A stretch of DNA of 57,923 nt from positions 1-57,923 of the forward strand of contig CACZPK010000008.1 in the NCBI GenBank assembly GCA_902783035.1, written 5' to 3'. This document shows positions 27,503-35,408 of this stretch, piece after piece. The notes under the pieces are model-generated. The model was not told the origin of the DNA, did no database searches, and was given only the letters and a program-made list of their open reading frames with translations. Position 1 is the first letter of the stretch. Each line of letters begins with the position of its first letter. Both the position numbers and the translations under genes were made by a program. This DNA comes from Oscillospiraceae bacterium (lineage in GTDB: Bacteria; Bacillota; Clostridia; Oscillospirales; Oscillospiraceae).

Positions 27503-28121
27503 GCTCAGACGCCCCTACGTCTGCGTGCAGACGGGACGGACACTTTCCTGCGGCGGAAGTCAGAACTGGTTCCCGGACCGGAACTTTCGCAGCTGCGGCT
27601 GCGGAGTTATTGCCTGCGCGGACACGTTGCTGTATCTGCAAGGCAGGGAGGTACTGGAGCGAGAAGAATACACACGTTATGTAAACTTGCTGCGCCGGTT
27701 CTTTCCGCTCATTCCACGTCATGGGATCGACGGCGTGCGCCTTGCGCTTGGCATGAACCTCTGCCTGCGGCGGGACAAACTGCCGTTCCGGGCCGGCTGG
27801 GGCGTATCCGGGGGACGTTTCTGGGACAAGCTGGCGGGGATGCTGGCGGACGATGTGCCCGGGATCATTGCCATCGGGCCGAATTTTCCAAAGGTCTGGG
27901 GAACGGAGCGGCTGACGCTCTGGCGCGCAGCGGGAGACGGCTATGCGGAGGCGGAGCGTACCAAGGCACATTTCCTGACCGTGACAGGTCTGGACGATGA
28001 GCGGATGCGTGTTTCTTCCTGGGGACGCGAGCTGTTTATCCTGCGCAGCGATTACGAACGCTACATGCGTCAACAGAGTGTTGCGTTGTTTACCAACCTG
28101 CTTTCCATTCGGAAAATTTGA
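27495..28121 (+). CDS. C39-like cysteine-peptidase-fold protein, function unknown
   Basis: This 208-residue protein starts at an ATG inside the end of psuK (ATGATTGA overlap). It has no signal peptide. The stretch NWFPDRNFRSCGCGVIACAD (residues 24-43) supplies a Gly-flanked cysteine, and AHFLTVTGLDDERMRVSSWG (from about residue 158) supplies a histidine followed by beta-strands, the layout of papain-like C39 peptidases. A family peptidase or acyltransferase role is my inference; the gene could also be inactive. Coupling to psuK suggests a cytoplasmic role. Confidence 0.65.
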   Translation: MIELRRPYVCVQTGRTLSCGGSQNWFPDRNFRSCGCGVIACADTLLYLQGREVLEREEYTRYVNLLRRFFPLIPRHGIDGVRLALGMNLCLRRDKLPFRAGWGVSGGRFWDKLAGMLADDVPGIIAIGPNFPKVWGTERLTLWRAAGDGYAEAERTKAHFLTVTGLDDERMRVSSWGRELFILRSDYERYMRQQSVALFTNLLSIRKI

Positions 28122-28158
28122 AAAGCGGACGGGTTTCAAAAGAAATCCGTCCGCTTTT
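28121..28158. terminator. Bidirectional terminator, 17-bp stem
   Basis: 28121-28137 pairs with 28142-28158 around AAAA with one mismatch, with T tails on both strands, between convergent genes. Confidence 0.9.
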
Positions 28159-28169
28159 GCGCTTTGCTG

Positions 28170-29699
28170 TTATCTGCCGTGTTCGCGCTCAGACAGCGCG
28201 GGGTCCATCGCGAAGTACTTCCACTCGACAAAGCTGATCTGATCACCCCAGGTGACGTCGATGTGATAGGTTGTGCCGTCCAGTGTGGCGACGGTCCAGA
28301 TGTGTGTATCGTTGGACTGGGTATAGCAGTCAATACCCTCCAGCTTCAAAAGGAGGTTGTACGCGCCCGTATAACCGTCGCACACGGCCAGACCGTTGAC
28401 GAGCGCGTTGTAGGCGATGTGGCTGGTGGAGTTTTCGTCGTTTACGGCGGCGTCATCATAGACGCAGTGATCGCACAGCCACTGGAAATAGATCTTCGCA
28501 ACGTCGTATTGGCTCATGCTTTTGTCCAGCTGCCCGGTTTCCCAGAGCATATCATGGATCTCAATCGCCTTTGCCATCGTCTCCTCGCGATACCGTTCAA
28601 GAGTATCCGACGTCAGATCCTGAATCAACTTATCCTTGTTGCTGTCGCTCATCGAGGGGTATTGCTTGTCGATGGTGCGGCTGGCGCTGAGATATGTGTC
28701 GGCAGAGCAGAAATACAGGATTACCCGGCCGCTGTTGAGGTAACGCTGGCAGATTACGTCGTTATACATCTGCTCAGAGTAATTCTTGATAGCGTCCGCG
28801 AACGCGTTGGCGAGCGCTTTTGCCCCGGAATGGTCCATAATATAGGGATATTGCAGCAATAAGGTGTGCTCTCCGTTGGCAAGCATTTGACGCACTGCGT
28901 TGTCAATGGCCTCTGTGTCGTCAAAGGCCGGGGATGTACTGACCTCTTCGGGCGCTTCGACCAGGCTGGCAAGCGTGCGCCCGGCAGCGGACCAGGCGGG
29001 CGTGATGACCCAGGAGAGCTTCAGCCGCAGCGTCGGGTCGACCATACGTGTGACAACCGCAGCGACTTCGGCACGGGTGGTAGGTTCTGCCGGCCAATAG
29101 CTGCCGGAATCGTCCATGCCGTCGACCAGCCCCTGCCGATACATCCAGAGAATCTGCGGCTGAAAGGGCGTATCCGGCCCCACGTCGGTAATATAGCTCC
29201 CCGTGGCGTAGGCGTCTGTGACGATCAGGGCGTTCGCGGCGTCATAGCAGCCTTCGGGCAGGGAAAGGACAAAGATCCCGGCGAGCTGCGCGCGCGTTGC
29301 GCTTGCCCCAAAATCATTCAGCTCATGGTTGAGCAATCCCTTTGCGTCCAGATAGGCGACATAGGGCGCATACCAGGCCTCATCCGCAGCGGCGGCAGGG
29401 ATGACGTCGCCCTCATAGGCGGCGCGCAGGCGCGCCGAGAGCGTCAGCAATTCGGCAATGGTGATGTTCGCACGGGGATCGAAGCTGTCTCCGCGTCCCT
29501 CAAAAAGCCCGTACTCATAGCTGGCGCAAACGTAAGGGTAATACCAGTCGTCAAGGGCTATGTCGTCAAACTGTCCGGTATAGGTGCGGCTGCGCGGCAG
29601 GACTGCGGAGCCGTCCTCCGGCGCGGCCCAGACATTGAGTGAAAGCAGCAGCGCCAACGGCAACAGCAGGGCAATCAGGCGACCGTTCAGGCGTTTCAT
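28170..29699 (-). CDS. SLH-domain surface protein with a transglutaminase-like domain
   Basis: This 509-residue exported protein has a signal peptide (RLIALLLPLALLLSLNVWA), three S-layer-homology repeats (residues about 45-225; for example DDWYYPYVCASYEYGLFEGR) and a C-terminal transglutaminase-like domain with Cys in AVCDGYTGAYNLLL, His in THIWTVA and Asp in YHIDVTWGD. It may crosslink or cleave wall peptides while anchored through SLH repeats. It lies downstream of an LCP gene on the same strand, which fits a wall-polymer theme. Confidence 0.88.
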   Translation of the reverse strand: MKRLNGRLIALLLPLALLLSLNVWAAPEDGSAVLPRSRTYTGQFDDIALDDWYYPYVCASYEYGLFEGRGDSFDPRANITIAELLTLSARLRAAYEGDVIPAAAADEAWYAPYVAYLDAKGLLNHELNDFGASATRAQLAGIFVLSLPEGCYDAANALIVTDAYATGSYITDVGPDTPFQPQILWMYRQGLVDGMDDSGSYWPAEPTTRAEVAAVVTRMVDPTLRLKLSWVITPAWSAAGRTLASLVEAPEEVSTSPAFDDTEAIDNAVRQMLANGEHTLLLQYPYIMDHSGAKALANAFADAIKNYSEQMYNDVICQRYLNSGRVILYFCSADTYLSASRTIDKQYPSMSDSNKDKLIQDLTSDTLERYREETMAKAIEIHDMLWETGQLDKSMSQYDVAKIYFQWLCDHCVYDDAAVNDENSTSHIAYNALVNGLAVCDGYTGAYNLLLKLEGIDCYTQSNDTHIWTVATLDGTTYHIDVTWGDQISFVEWKYFAMDPALSEREHGR

Positions 29700-29756
29700 C
29701 GGTTGTAATTCCTTTCCAAATGATAATCAAAATACATACCATGTTGTATTGGCACA

Positions 29757-30761
29757 TTAAGGAACAAGTATATCCAGTTCCTCGGCGGCAATGGGCGCAT
29801 CATAAGGATTCAGCGCCTCGTTGACCAGATCGAGAACCGCTGCGGGCGCAAGCACGTAGACGGACTCGCGGCGGTAGCTGCCGGCGCCGTCACCGGGGAG
29901 CGTGTAGAAGTGGAGGTCCTCTGCACGGACTTCCAACGCTTCACCGGCAAGCCATACGAGGTTGCCGACGGTCAGGTCGGTCTGAACGCAGGAGAAGAAG
30001 AGCTGTGCCAGCGCGCTTGCGTTTCCAAGGCGCGCTGCCTGTGCGGCAGCTGAGCGCAAAAATGCCTGCTGGGTGCGGATGCGTCCGATGTCGGCGTCGG
30101 CGTAGCCGACTCCGTTGTTGTTCTTGCGCCAGCGAACGACCTCCATCGCCTGCCGTCCGTTCAAGTGGTGCGGGCCTTTGGTGTAATGGATGTGCAGCCC
30201 CTGCGCCGGGTCGTCATAGTCCATGTCCACGGGAATGTCAAAATCAATGCCGCCGATTCGGTCGATCAGGTCGATAAATCCCGATAAATGCACGGAAACA
30301 CAATAGTCAACCGGAACGCCAAGGAGGTTTTCTATCTCGCTGCGCAGCAACTCGGAGCCACCGGAGGCATAGGCGTAGTTGAGTTTGTTGCTGTACCACG
30401 CATGATGGAGCAGGGTATCCCGCGGCAGGCTGACGGCGTCGATACGCCGGGCGGGAACGTCAAAACGCACCAGCAGATTCGTGTCGCTGCCGCCGCCGGA
30501 AGCGTCGATGCCGGAGAGAAGAATGTTGTAGCAGTGCGCACGCCGGGTGCGAACCGCAGCAAGCGGCGCATCGCGCTCCGTGTGAGCGGCGGGGACGGGA
30601 GAAATGAGCCGCACAGACGCGGCGGGCGGTGCTCCGCGCTCCGGCAGCGCGGGGGCGCGGACAGCATCATGCAGCAGCGCTGCGGCGCAAATGAGAAGCG
30701 CGGCCGGCAGTATGCGGCGCAGGCATATGCTCCGACGCACGGAGACGGTTCGATTTTTCAT
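29757..30761 (-). CDS. LCP family wall-polymer ligase
   Basis: This 334-residue protein has one N-terminal membrane helix (ILPAALLICAAALLH) and an extracytoplasmic LytR-CpsA-Psr domain with the motifs GSDTNLLVRFD, AVSLPRDT and the arginines in RIRTQQAFL. LCP enzymes move lipid-linked teichoic acid or other glycans onto peptidoglycan. It lies between spoIIID and the SLH-transglutaminase gene, all on the minus strand. Confidence 0.9.
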   Translation of the reverse strand: MKNRTVSVRRSICLRRILPAALLICAAALLHDAVRAPALPERGAPPAASVRLISPVPAAHTERDAPLAAVRTRRAHCYNILLSGIDASGGGSDTNLLVRFDVPARRIDAVSLPRDTLLHHAWYSNKLNYAYASGGSELLRSEIENLLGVPVDYCVSVHLSGFIDLIDRIGGIDFDIPVDMDYDDPAQGLHIHYTKGPHHLNGRQAMEVVRWRKNNNGVGYADADIGRIRTQQAFLRSAAAQAARLGNASALAQLFFSCVQTDLTVGNLVWLAGEALEVRAEDLHFYTLPGDGAGSYRRESVYVLAPAAVLDLVNEALNPYDAPIAAEELDILVP

Positions 30762-30858
30762 TTTGGTTACTTCGACGTCCAGAAAGGGCGGTACCGCATT
30801 GTCCGGAACAGGAGTATACGGCGCCGCCGATTTCTATTATACCCTGATTTCTGCGATT

Positions 30859-31107
30859 CTACAAGCCCTTGTATTTTCGGCGTGTGGCAATGCCGCCGCG
30901 AATATGGCGCTGCGCCTTGTTTTCGTCCAGTATGCTTTTGACCTGTGTATAGAGCGCGCGGTTGATGCCTGGCAGACGGTCTTGCAGATCCTTGTGGACG
31001 GTGCTTTTGCTGATGCCGAACTTTCGGGCGGCGGCGCGCACGGTGGCACGATTTTCTATGATGTAGCCGGCGAGCGCGCAGGCGCGCTCCTCAATGTTCC
31101 CTTTCAT
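30859..31107 (-). CDS. spoIIID: Sporulation transcription factor SpoIIID
   Basis: This 82-residue DNA-binding protein has a helix-turn-helix (AAARKFGISKSTVHKDLQDRL) and a basic tail, as in SpoIIID, which switches mother-cell genes on and off after engulfment. An AGGAG site precedes the ATG at 31107; the longer frame would run through the promoter area. A CATACAAT sequence upstream (minus strand, near 31165-31172) resembles a sigma-E -10 element, but I do not see a convincing -35. Confidence 0.92.
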   Translation of the reverse strand: MKGNIEERACALAGYIIENRATVRAAARKFGISKSTVHKDLQDRLPGINRALYTQVKSILDENKAQRHIRGGIATRRKYKGL

Positions 31108-31184
31108 AGCAACACTCCTAAATCCCAAGGTGTTCCATATATATGACCCGGGACAGTATTGTATGAATGAGACAAGTTTTCTCA

Positions 31185-31213
31185 TTGACGAACGGCATAT
31201 TCTGTCGTAAAAT
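31185..31213 (+). promoter_or_regulatory. Promoter for the YegP-like gene
   Basis: TTGACG (31185-31190), a 17-bp spacer and TAAAAT (31208-31213). Confidence 0.7.
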
Positions 31214-31263
31214 GACAGCAAGAGGACATCTGTCCGCTAATTTAGGATGCAGGAGGCTTGGAA

Positions 31264-31644
31264 ATGGGTAAATTTGTCATCAAGGACGCCAAGGGCGGCG
31301 TCAAGTTTGACCTCAAGGCGGGGAACAACGAAATCATCCTCTCCAGCGAGATCTACAGCTCCTTTGACGCCTGTAAGAACGGCATTGCCAGCGTGCAGAA
31401 GAACGCTCCCATCGCCGCAATCGAGGATCAGACGGTTGAGAATTTCGAGAAGCAGAAACACCCAAAGTTTGAGGTCTATACGGACAAGGCCGGCGAAACC
31501 CGTTTCCGCCTCAAAGCCGGCAACGGCGAGACCATCGGCGTGGGCGAGAGCTACAAAAAGAAGGACAGCTGCCTGAAGGGAATCGAGTCCATCCGCAAGA
31601 ATGCGGCAGACGCGGAGATCGTGGACAAGCGCGAAAAACAGTAA
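31264..31644 (+). CDS. YegP/DUF1508 family protein
   Basis: This 126-residue protein is made of two similar halves (KFVIKDAKGGVKFDLKAGNN and FEVYTDKAGETRFRLKAGNG), each a DUF1508 beta-alpha unit. The family occurs widely with unknown function. A GGAGG site stands eight bases before the ATG. It has its own promoter and terminator. Confidence 0.88.
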   Translation: MGKFVIKDAKGGVKFDLKAGNNEIILSSEIYSSFDACKNGIASVQKNAPIAAIEDQTVENFEKQKHPKFEVYTDKAGETRFRLKAGNGETIGVGESYKKKDSCLKGIESIRKNAADAEIVDKREKQ

Positions 31645-31662
31645 TGACCCCGGAAATAAGAG

Positions 31663-31688
31663 AGCGCCCCGCCGGCCGGCGGGGCGCT
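31663..31688. terminator. Bidirectional GC-rich palindrome terminator
   Basis: A 26-base perfect palindrome (AGCGCCCCGCCGG and its complement) lies between convergent genes, with a short T-run only on the plus strand. Confidence 0.7.
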
Positions 31689-31701
31689 TTGTCGTATCTG
31701 C

Positions 31702-33117
31702 TTATCGGATGATGACCGTGCGGCTTGTACCATCCCAACTCACGCTGTAGCCGAAGAACTCGGCGAGGTAGCGTATGGGGGCATAGGTTCGATTACCCAC
31801 GATCACGGCGGCGGTGTCCATCGATATGGCCTTGCCATCGCCGGTACGGGCATTGGTGCTACCGATGGGGAAGATGAGGGTTTTCCTGTTGCCTGTAAAG
31901 CTTGCCTCGCGTTTTGCGCCGTCCCAACTGACGCGCAGGCCCAGCGCTTCAGCCACGGCGCGCAACGGCACCATCGTGCGGTTGTTTGCATCGATGAACG
32001 GTGCGGCGTCCGTCCACTGCACCGCCGTGCCGCCTACACTGACATTGACGGCAGGAGTGGAATCGTAGATGCAAACGACATTATTGAGCTTACGCCCCGC
32101 GTTGCGGAGCATCTTGCCGTTGGCGTAGAGCATGGAAGACGCGCCGCCGTCGAGCAGCATGGCGTCCTTTGCGCCGATGGAGAGCAAATAGGCTATAATC
32201 TGTTTCGGACTTGCCGTGCAGGCTCCCACCATCAGATCACCGTTGGAGAGAATGGCGGCATAGGTGCGTGCGGCGACCGCGGATTCCGAGATTTTCTGAT
32301 CGGCAAGGTAGCTGTATTTGGCGTTCTCGGAAAAGACGTTCCAGCCGTTGTGCAGCAGCCACGGGCCGCAGGACACGGCGGTCGTGACGCTGTTCCAGGC
32401 GCTCTTGCTGAACTCGGTGGTAAAGCGGACCGTTTCCCCGACGGCGGGCAGGCGATCATGCAGGTTGCCGCCGCAGACAAAATAGTAGGTGTTTGCGGCG
32501 CAGGGCATTTTGCCGGAGGTCAGGATCTCCGTGACCTTGCCGTTGACGATCTTGGCTGCCTTGGCATTTGCGGGGACGGGCAGATCGGCACCCGCCTCAG
32601 GCGTGAAGAGCAGGAGGGAGTCCGGCTCGTCGGGATAGTAATAATTGACGCCCCAGGTCGGGAGCTTTTTGCCTGCAAATTCAACATAGAGCGTGATGCC
32701 AACCTCGTCGATCATCGCCTTGCCGTACTGTGTGAAGCCGAGATAGATGGCGGTCTGATCGCCGGCGGCGCCGTTGATGGCCTGTCCGTTGCGGACCAGA
32801 TTGACCTGACAGCGCGCGGCTTTGCCGTAGCCGTCCTCCGGCGTTCTGTCATAATAGGCATTGAAAAAACCACCGTTGACCGCGATGAGCAGGTTGCCCT
32901 TTGCCGATGCGGCACTGATGATATCCGCGGCGTTTTGATCCTTGCTGATACTGCCCTGCGCAAGGGCAATGTCTGCGGTTATCCCGCTGCGCATCTCAAT
33001 GGTCGCCGTGGAGGCGGAATTGTCCCCGATACGCGGGCTGCCCGTATCTGCCGCGCCAAAGGCGGTTGCGGAGCAGAGGCAGGCGAGACAGAGACATAAA
33101 ATAAAGAGGCGTTTCAT
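31702..33117 (-). CDS. Secreted phosphodiester glycosidase with copper-amine-oxidase-N-type repeats
   Basis: This 471-residue protein has a signal peptide (FILCLCLACLCSATAFG), a NAGPA/phosphodiester-glycosidase domain (motifs AVNGGFFNAYYDR and MLLDGGASSMLYANGK), and a C-terminal pair of Cu_amine_oxidN1 repeats (MVPLRAVAEALGLRVSWDG, YAPIRYLAEFFGYSVSWDG). The C-terminal repeats are a common wall-attachment module in Clostridia. The enzyme may uncap or degrade phosphodiester-linked wall glycans. The ATG is divergent from the nucleotidyltransferase gene. Confidence 0.88.
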   Translation of the reverse strand: MKRLFILCLCLACLCSATAFGAADTGSPRIGDNSASTATIEMRSGITADIALAQGSISKDQNAADIISAASAKGNLLIAVNGGFFNAYYDRTPEDGYGKAARCQVNLVRNGQAINGAAGDQTAIYLGFTQYGKAMIDEVGITLYVEFAGKKLPTWGVNYYYPDEPDSLLLFTPEAGADLPVPANAKAAKIVNGKVTEILTSGKMPCAANTYYFVCGGNLHDRLPAVGETVRFTTEFSKSAWNSVTTAVSCGPWLLHNGWNVFSENAKYSYLADQKISESAVAARTYAAILSNGDLMVGACTASPKQIIAYLLSIGAKDAMLLDGGASSMLYANGKMLRNAGRKLNNVVCIYDSTPAVNVSVGGTAVQWTDAAPFIDANNRTMVPLRAVAEALGLRVSWDGAKREASFTGNRKTLIFPIGSTNARTGDGKAISMDTAAVIVGNRTYAPIRYLAEFFGYSVSWDGTSRTVIIR

Positions 33118-33186
33118 GGATACGACCTTCTTTCCTTATGGGTTCGGGTACATCGAGTATACCACGGTATGAGGAAAAAACAAGTG

Positions 33187-33215
33187 TTGAAAAGAAGCTG
33201 CTTTTCAGGTATATT
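33187..33215 (+). promoter_or_regulatory. Promoter for the nucleotidyltransferase gene
   Basis: TTGAAA (33187-33192), a 17-bp spacer and TATATT (33210-33215). Confidence 0.65.
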
Positions 33216-33266
33216 ATGGAAAAAGCCAAGAAAAACCAAGTAATTTGCCACAATGGAGGAAACACT

Positions 33267-34193
33267 ATGAAAACAGCACTGGTCATCATGGCGGCGGGCA
33301 TGGGCTCACGCTACGGGGGCAACAAGCAGGTTGACGGCCTCGGACCCAACGGCGAGATCCTGATGGAGTATTCGATCTATGACGCAATCCGGGCCGGTTT
33401 TTCCAAGGTCGTGTTCATCATCAAGCCCGACATGAAGGACCTGATGGAGGATCTGTGTGGCAGACGTATTGCGCAGATGAAGGCGAAGGATGGCTCAAAT
33501 GTCGAGGTTGCCTATGCGTTTCAGGACTTCTCCAGCGTCCCGTCGTGGTACAAGATCCCGGCTGAGCGCGTGAAACCCTTTGGCACGGCGCACGCCCTGC
33601 TCTGTGCCCGCAATGTTGTCCATGAGCCGTTTGCCGTGCTCAATGCCGATGATTATTACGGCGTGGACGCATTTGAGACGCTCTACAAAGAGCTTATCAA
33701 GCTGCCGGAAAGCGGAGCGGGTGCAATGGTGGGCTACCGCGTGGACAAGACCGTCAGTGAGAATGGGACCGTGACCCGCGGTGTCTGCCATACCGAGAAC
33801 GGCAAGCTGACGAAGATCGTTGAGACCTTTAAGATCAAGCTCTATCCCAACGGCGATATCCGGGACATCGAAAACGGCGAGGATAGTCCCCTCATTCCGC
33901 CTGAGACGCCGGTCTCCATGAACTTCTGGGGCTTTACGCCGTGGATCTTTGACAAGCTGGAGCAGTTTTTCGCCGAGTTCCTCAAGAGCCTTGCACCCGA
34001 TAATATCAAGGGTGAGGCGTTGCTGCCGACGATGGTCGGCGAGCTGATCGACAAGGGTGAGCTGACGGTTTCCGTGCTCCATTCCACTGCGCGCTGGTTC
34101 GGCGTGACATACAAGGAGGATAAGGCGTCCGTGCAGGGAGAGCTGAAGAAGCTGCACGATTCAGGCGTTTATCCGCCGAGCCTGCGGGCATAA
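33267..34193 (+). CDS. Sugar-nucleotide-type nucleotidyltransferase
   Basis: This 308-residue protein has a GT-A/NTP-transferase fold. The N-terminal LVIMAAGMGSRYGGNKQVD is the nucleotide loop with the conserved basic residues, and VLNADDYYG supplies the metal-binding Asp. Relatives include GlmU/GalU-like enzymes, but the family is mostly uncharacterised. The ATG at 33267 follows TGGAGG; the longer frame is in the promoter region. Confidence 0.85.
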   Translation: MKTALVIMAAGMGSRYGGNKQVDGLGPNGEILMEYSIYDAIRAGFSKVVFIIKPDMKDLMEDLCGRRIAQMKAKDGSNVEVAYAFQDFSSVPSWYKIPAERVKPFGTAHALLCARNVVHEPFAVLNADDYYGVDAFETLYKELIKLPESGAGAMVGYRVDKTVSENGTVTRGVCHTENGKLTKIVETFKIKLYPNGDIRDIENGEDSPLIPPETPVSMNFWGFTPWIFDKLEQFFAEFLKSLAPDNIKGEALLPTMVGELIDKGELTVSVLHSTARWFGVTYKEDKASVQGELKKLHDSGVYPPSLRA

Positions 34194-34204
34194 AGCGCGC
34201 AGAA

Positions 34205-34253
34205 ACCGGGCACACTGTCGCCGTGGACGTTTCTCCGTGCGGAGGAAAGTCCC
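34205..34253 (+). ncRNA. RNase P RNA-like 5' fragment (possible remnant or leader)
   Basis: CACTGTCGCCG followed after about 20 bases by GCGGAGGAAAGTCC matches the order and spacing of two conserved blocks of bacterial RNase P RNA (the TCGCYG block and the P4 strand GAGGAAAGTCC), with a foldable CCG-GGA/TCC-CGG arm between. The sequence stops resembling rnpB right after GTCC, so this is not a whole rnpB. It could be a truncated copy, a leader for the next small gene or chance. Confidence 0.35.
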
Positions 34254-34288
34254 GTACGATTTGCGCATGAGCGCATGGAGGCGATAGG

Positions 34289-34513
34289 ATGTCAGAGCGG
34301 CGCGATGGGGGATTGCCCTATGATGAGACCCCGATGATGAACCCTTTCTTCGGACAGCCGGAGGATGCGTTTGATCTCATCAATAAGTACGGCACCTACA
34401 ATATTCAGCCCACAAATGAGCAGGAGAACCTGTTTCCCGCCATTATGCAGGCAAATCCAGCCCAATGGCGTGGCAGAAGGGTGTCCAAAGAGGACATGGA
34501 ACAGCAGGGCTAG
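34289..34513 (+). CDS. Small conserved hypothetical protein
   Basis: This 74-residue acidic protein has a clear GGAGG ribosome site seven bases before the ATG and a strong terminator after it. The middle (MNPFFGQPEDAFDLINKY, GTYNIQPT) has a compact, non-random composition. I recall similar hypothetical proteins from Clostridia but cannot assign a function. A second ATG pair at the internal MMNPF is a possible alternative start. Confidence 0.65.
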   Translation: MSERRDGGLPYDETPMMNPFFGQPEDAFDLINKYGTYNIQPTNEQENLFPAIMQANPAQWRGRRVSKEDMEQQG

Positions 34514-34528
34514 TACCGCAAAAAGTGT

Positions 34529-34570
34529 AAAAAGAGGCGTGTTTTGCCGTGGCAAAACACGCCTCTTTTT
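34529..34570 (+). terminator. Strong intrinsic terminator, 20-bp stem
   Basis: 34529-34548 pairs perfectly with 34551-34570; the right arm ends in five Ts. Confidence 0.92.
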
Positions 34571-35345
34571 CACGCCGTTTTGGCGGTGTGACCGGTCGGA
34601 AGGGAAATGAAACAAGAACGACCGAACCAAGCGGGAAAAAGCCATCAGTCCGCGAGAAATCGTCCAAACGGACTGAAATCGGGCGCAATCGGCGGCAATA
34701 CAGGCACTCCCGACGCATACATCACGCCGGACGGCCCTGCGGACAGGAAACCGGATACGGCGGAGCGAGGAAATCGTATCTCTGTGACCGGAGCATAAAC
34801 GCAAAAGCGCTCGGTCGGGCATAAATCAGCGCTGCAAAGAGGTTTTGACGCATTTTGTGCGGATTTTGCCGCACGGCGGAACAGGCAGCCGGCGGAGAAA
34901 CGCATAAAAAAGGCGCCGCTTCGACGCACCATAACAGGACAAAAGGTCAGGACACAGGCCGAAGGGCGGTAAAAGCGCATGAGAGACAGAGGTAAACCGA
35001 GTTCCGGAAAGTAAACCAAGCAAACCCGCGCTACAAAGATGCCAAAGGCGCTCGTATGTCCGGTTTGCGCTGCAATTGGGCAAATTGCACAGTGGCAGGC
35101 ATGCGCGCATCCAACACCCACAAAGAGAGAAAACCTGCGAACAGATCCGATGGCTCAAAAACAGGCTGAAAATGATAGAAACGGCGGCAGTAAGTCCGTG
35201 AGATGGACGCGGAAGAAGACGCCAAAAAATACTCAGTCTAAAAAATCGAGCGAATCAGGTTTGATAAGTCCACATGACGAACAAAAATTGCGCCGACAAG
35301 GAAGTGCAACCACAATATATTGACAGAAAATGAATATTTAAAAAA
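34571..35345. other. Gene-poor, purine-rich stretch
   Basis: About 775 bases without a convincing gene. Short frames exist on both strands, for example 34607-34798 (+, 63 aa, weak GGAAGGG site) and 35039-35323 (+, 94 aa, very basic), but none shows a known motif. The plus strand is rich in A and G, unlike the coding DNA around it. I see no tRNA, tmRNA or SRP consensus. It may hold an unknown RNA or decayed genes. Confidence 0.5.
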
Positions 35346-35387
35346 TCATCGGTCTATATTTCGGGTTTTTGAAATATAGACCGATGA
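35346..35387 (-). terminator. Intrinsic terminator after tex, 17-bp stem
   Basis: 35346-35362 pairs with 35371-35387 around 8 bases. On the minus strand it is followed by six Ts, 22 bases after the tex stop. Confidence 0.9.
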
Positions 35388-35408
35388 TAGTATCGAATAG
35401 AAAATTAT

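Noticed and set aside
34645-35121. 158-residue minus-strand frame in the gene-poor stretch
   Set aside because: Cys- and Pro-rich with no motif, no good start site, and it overlaps equally weak frames on the other strand.
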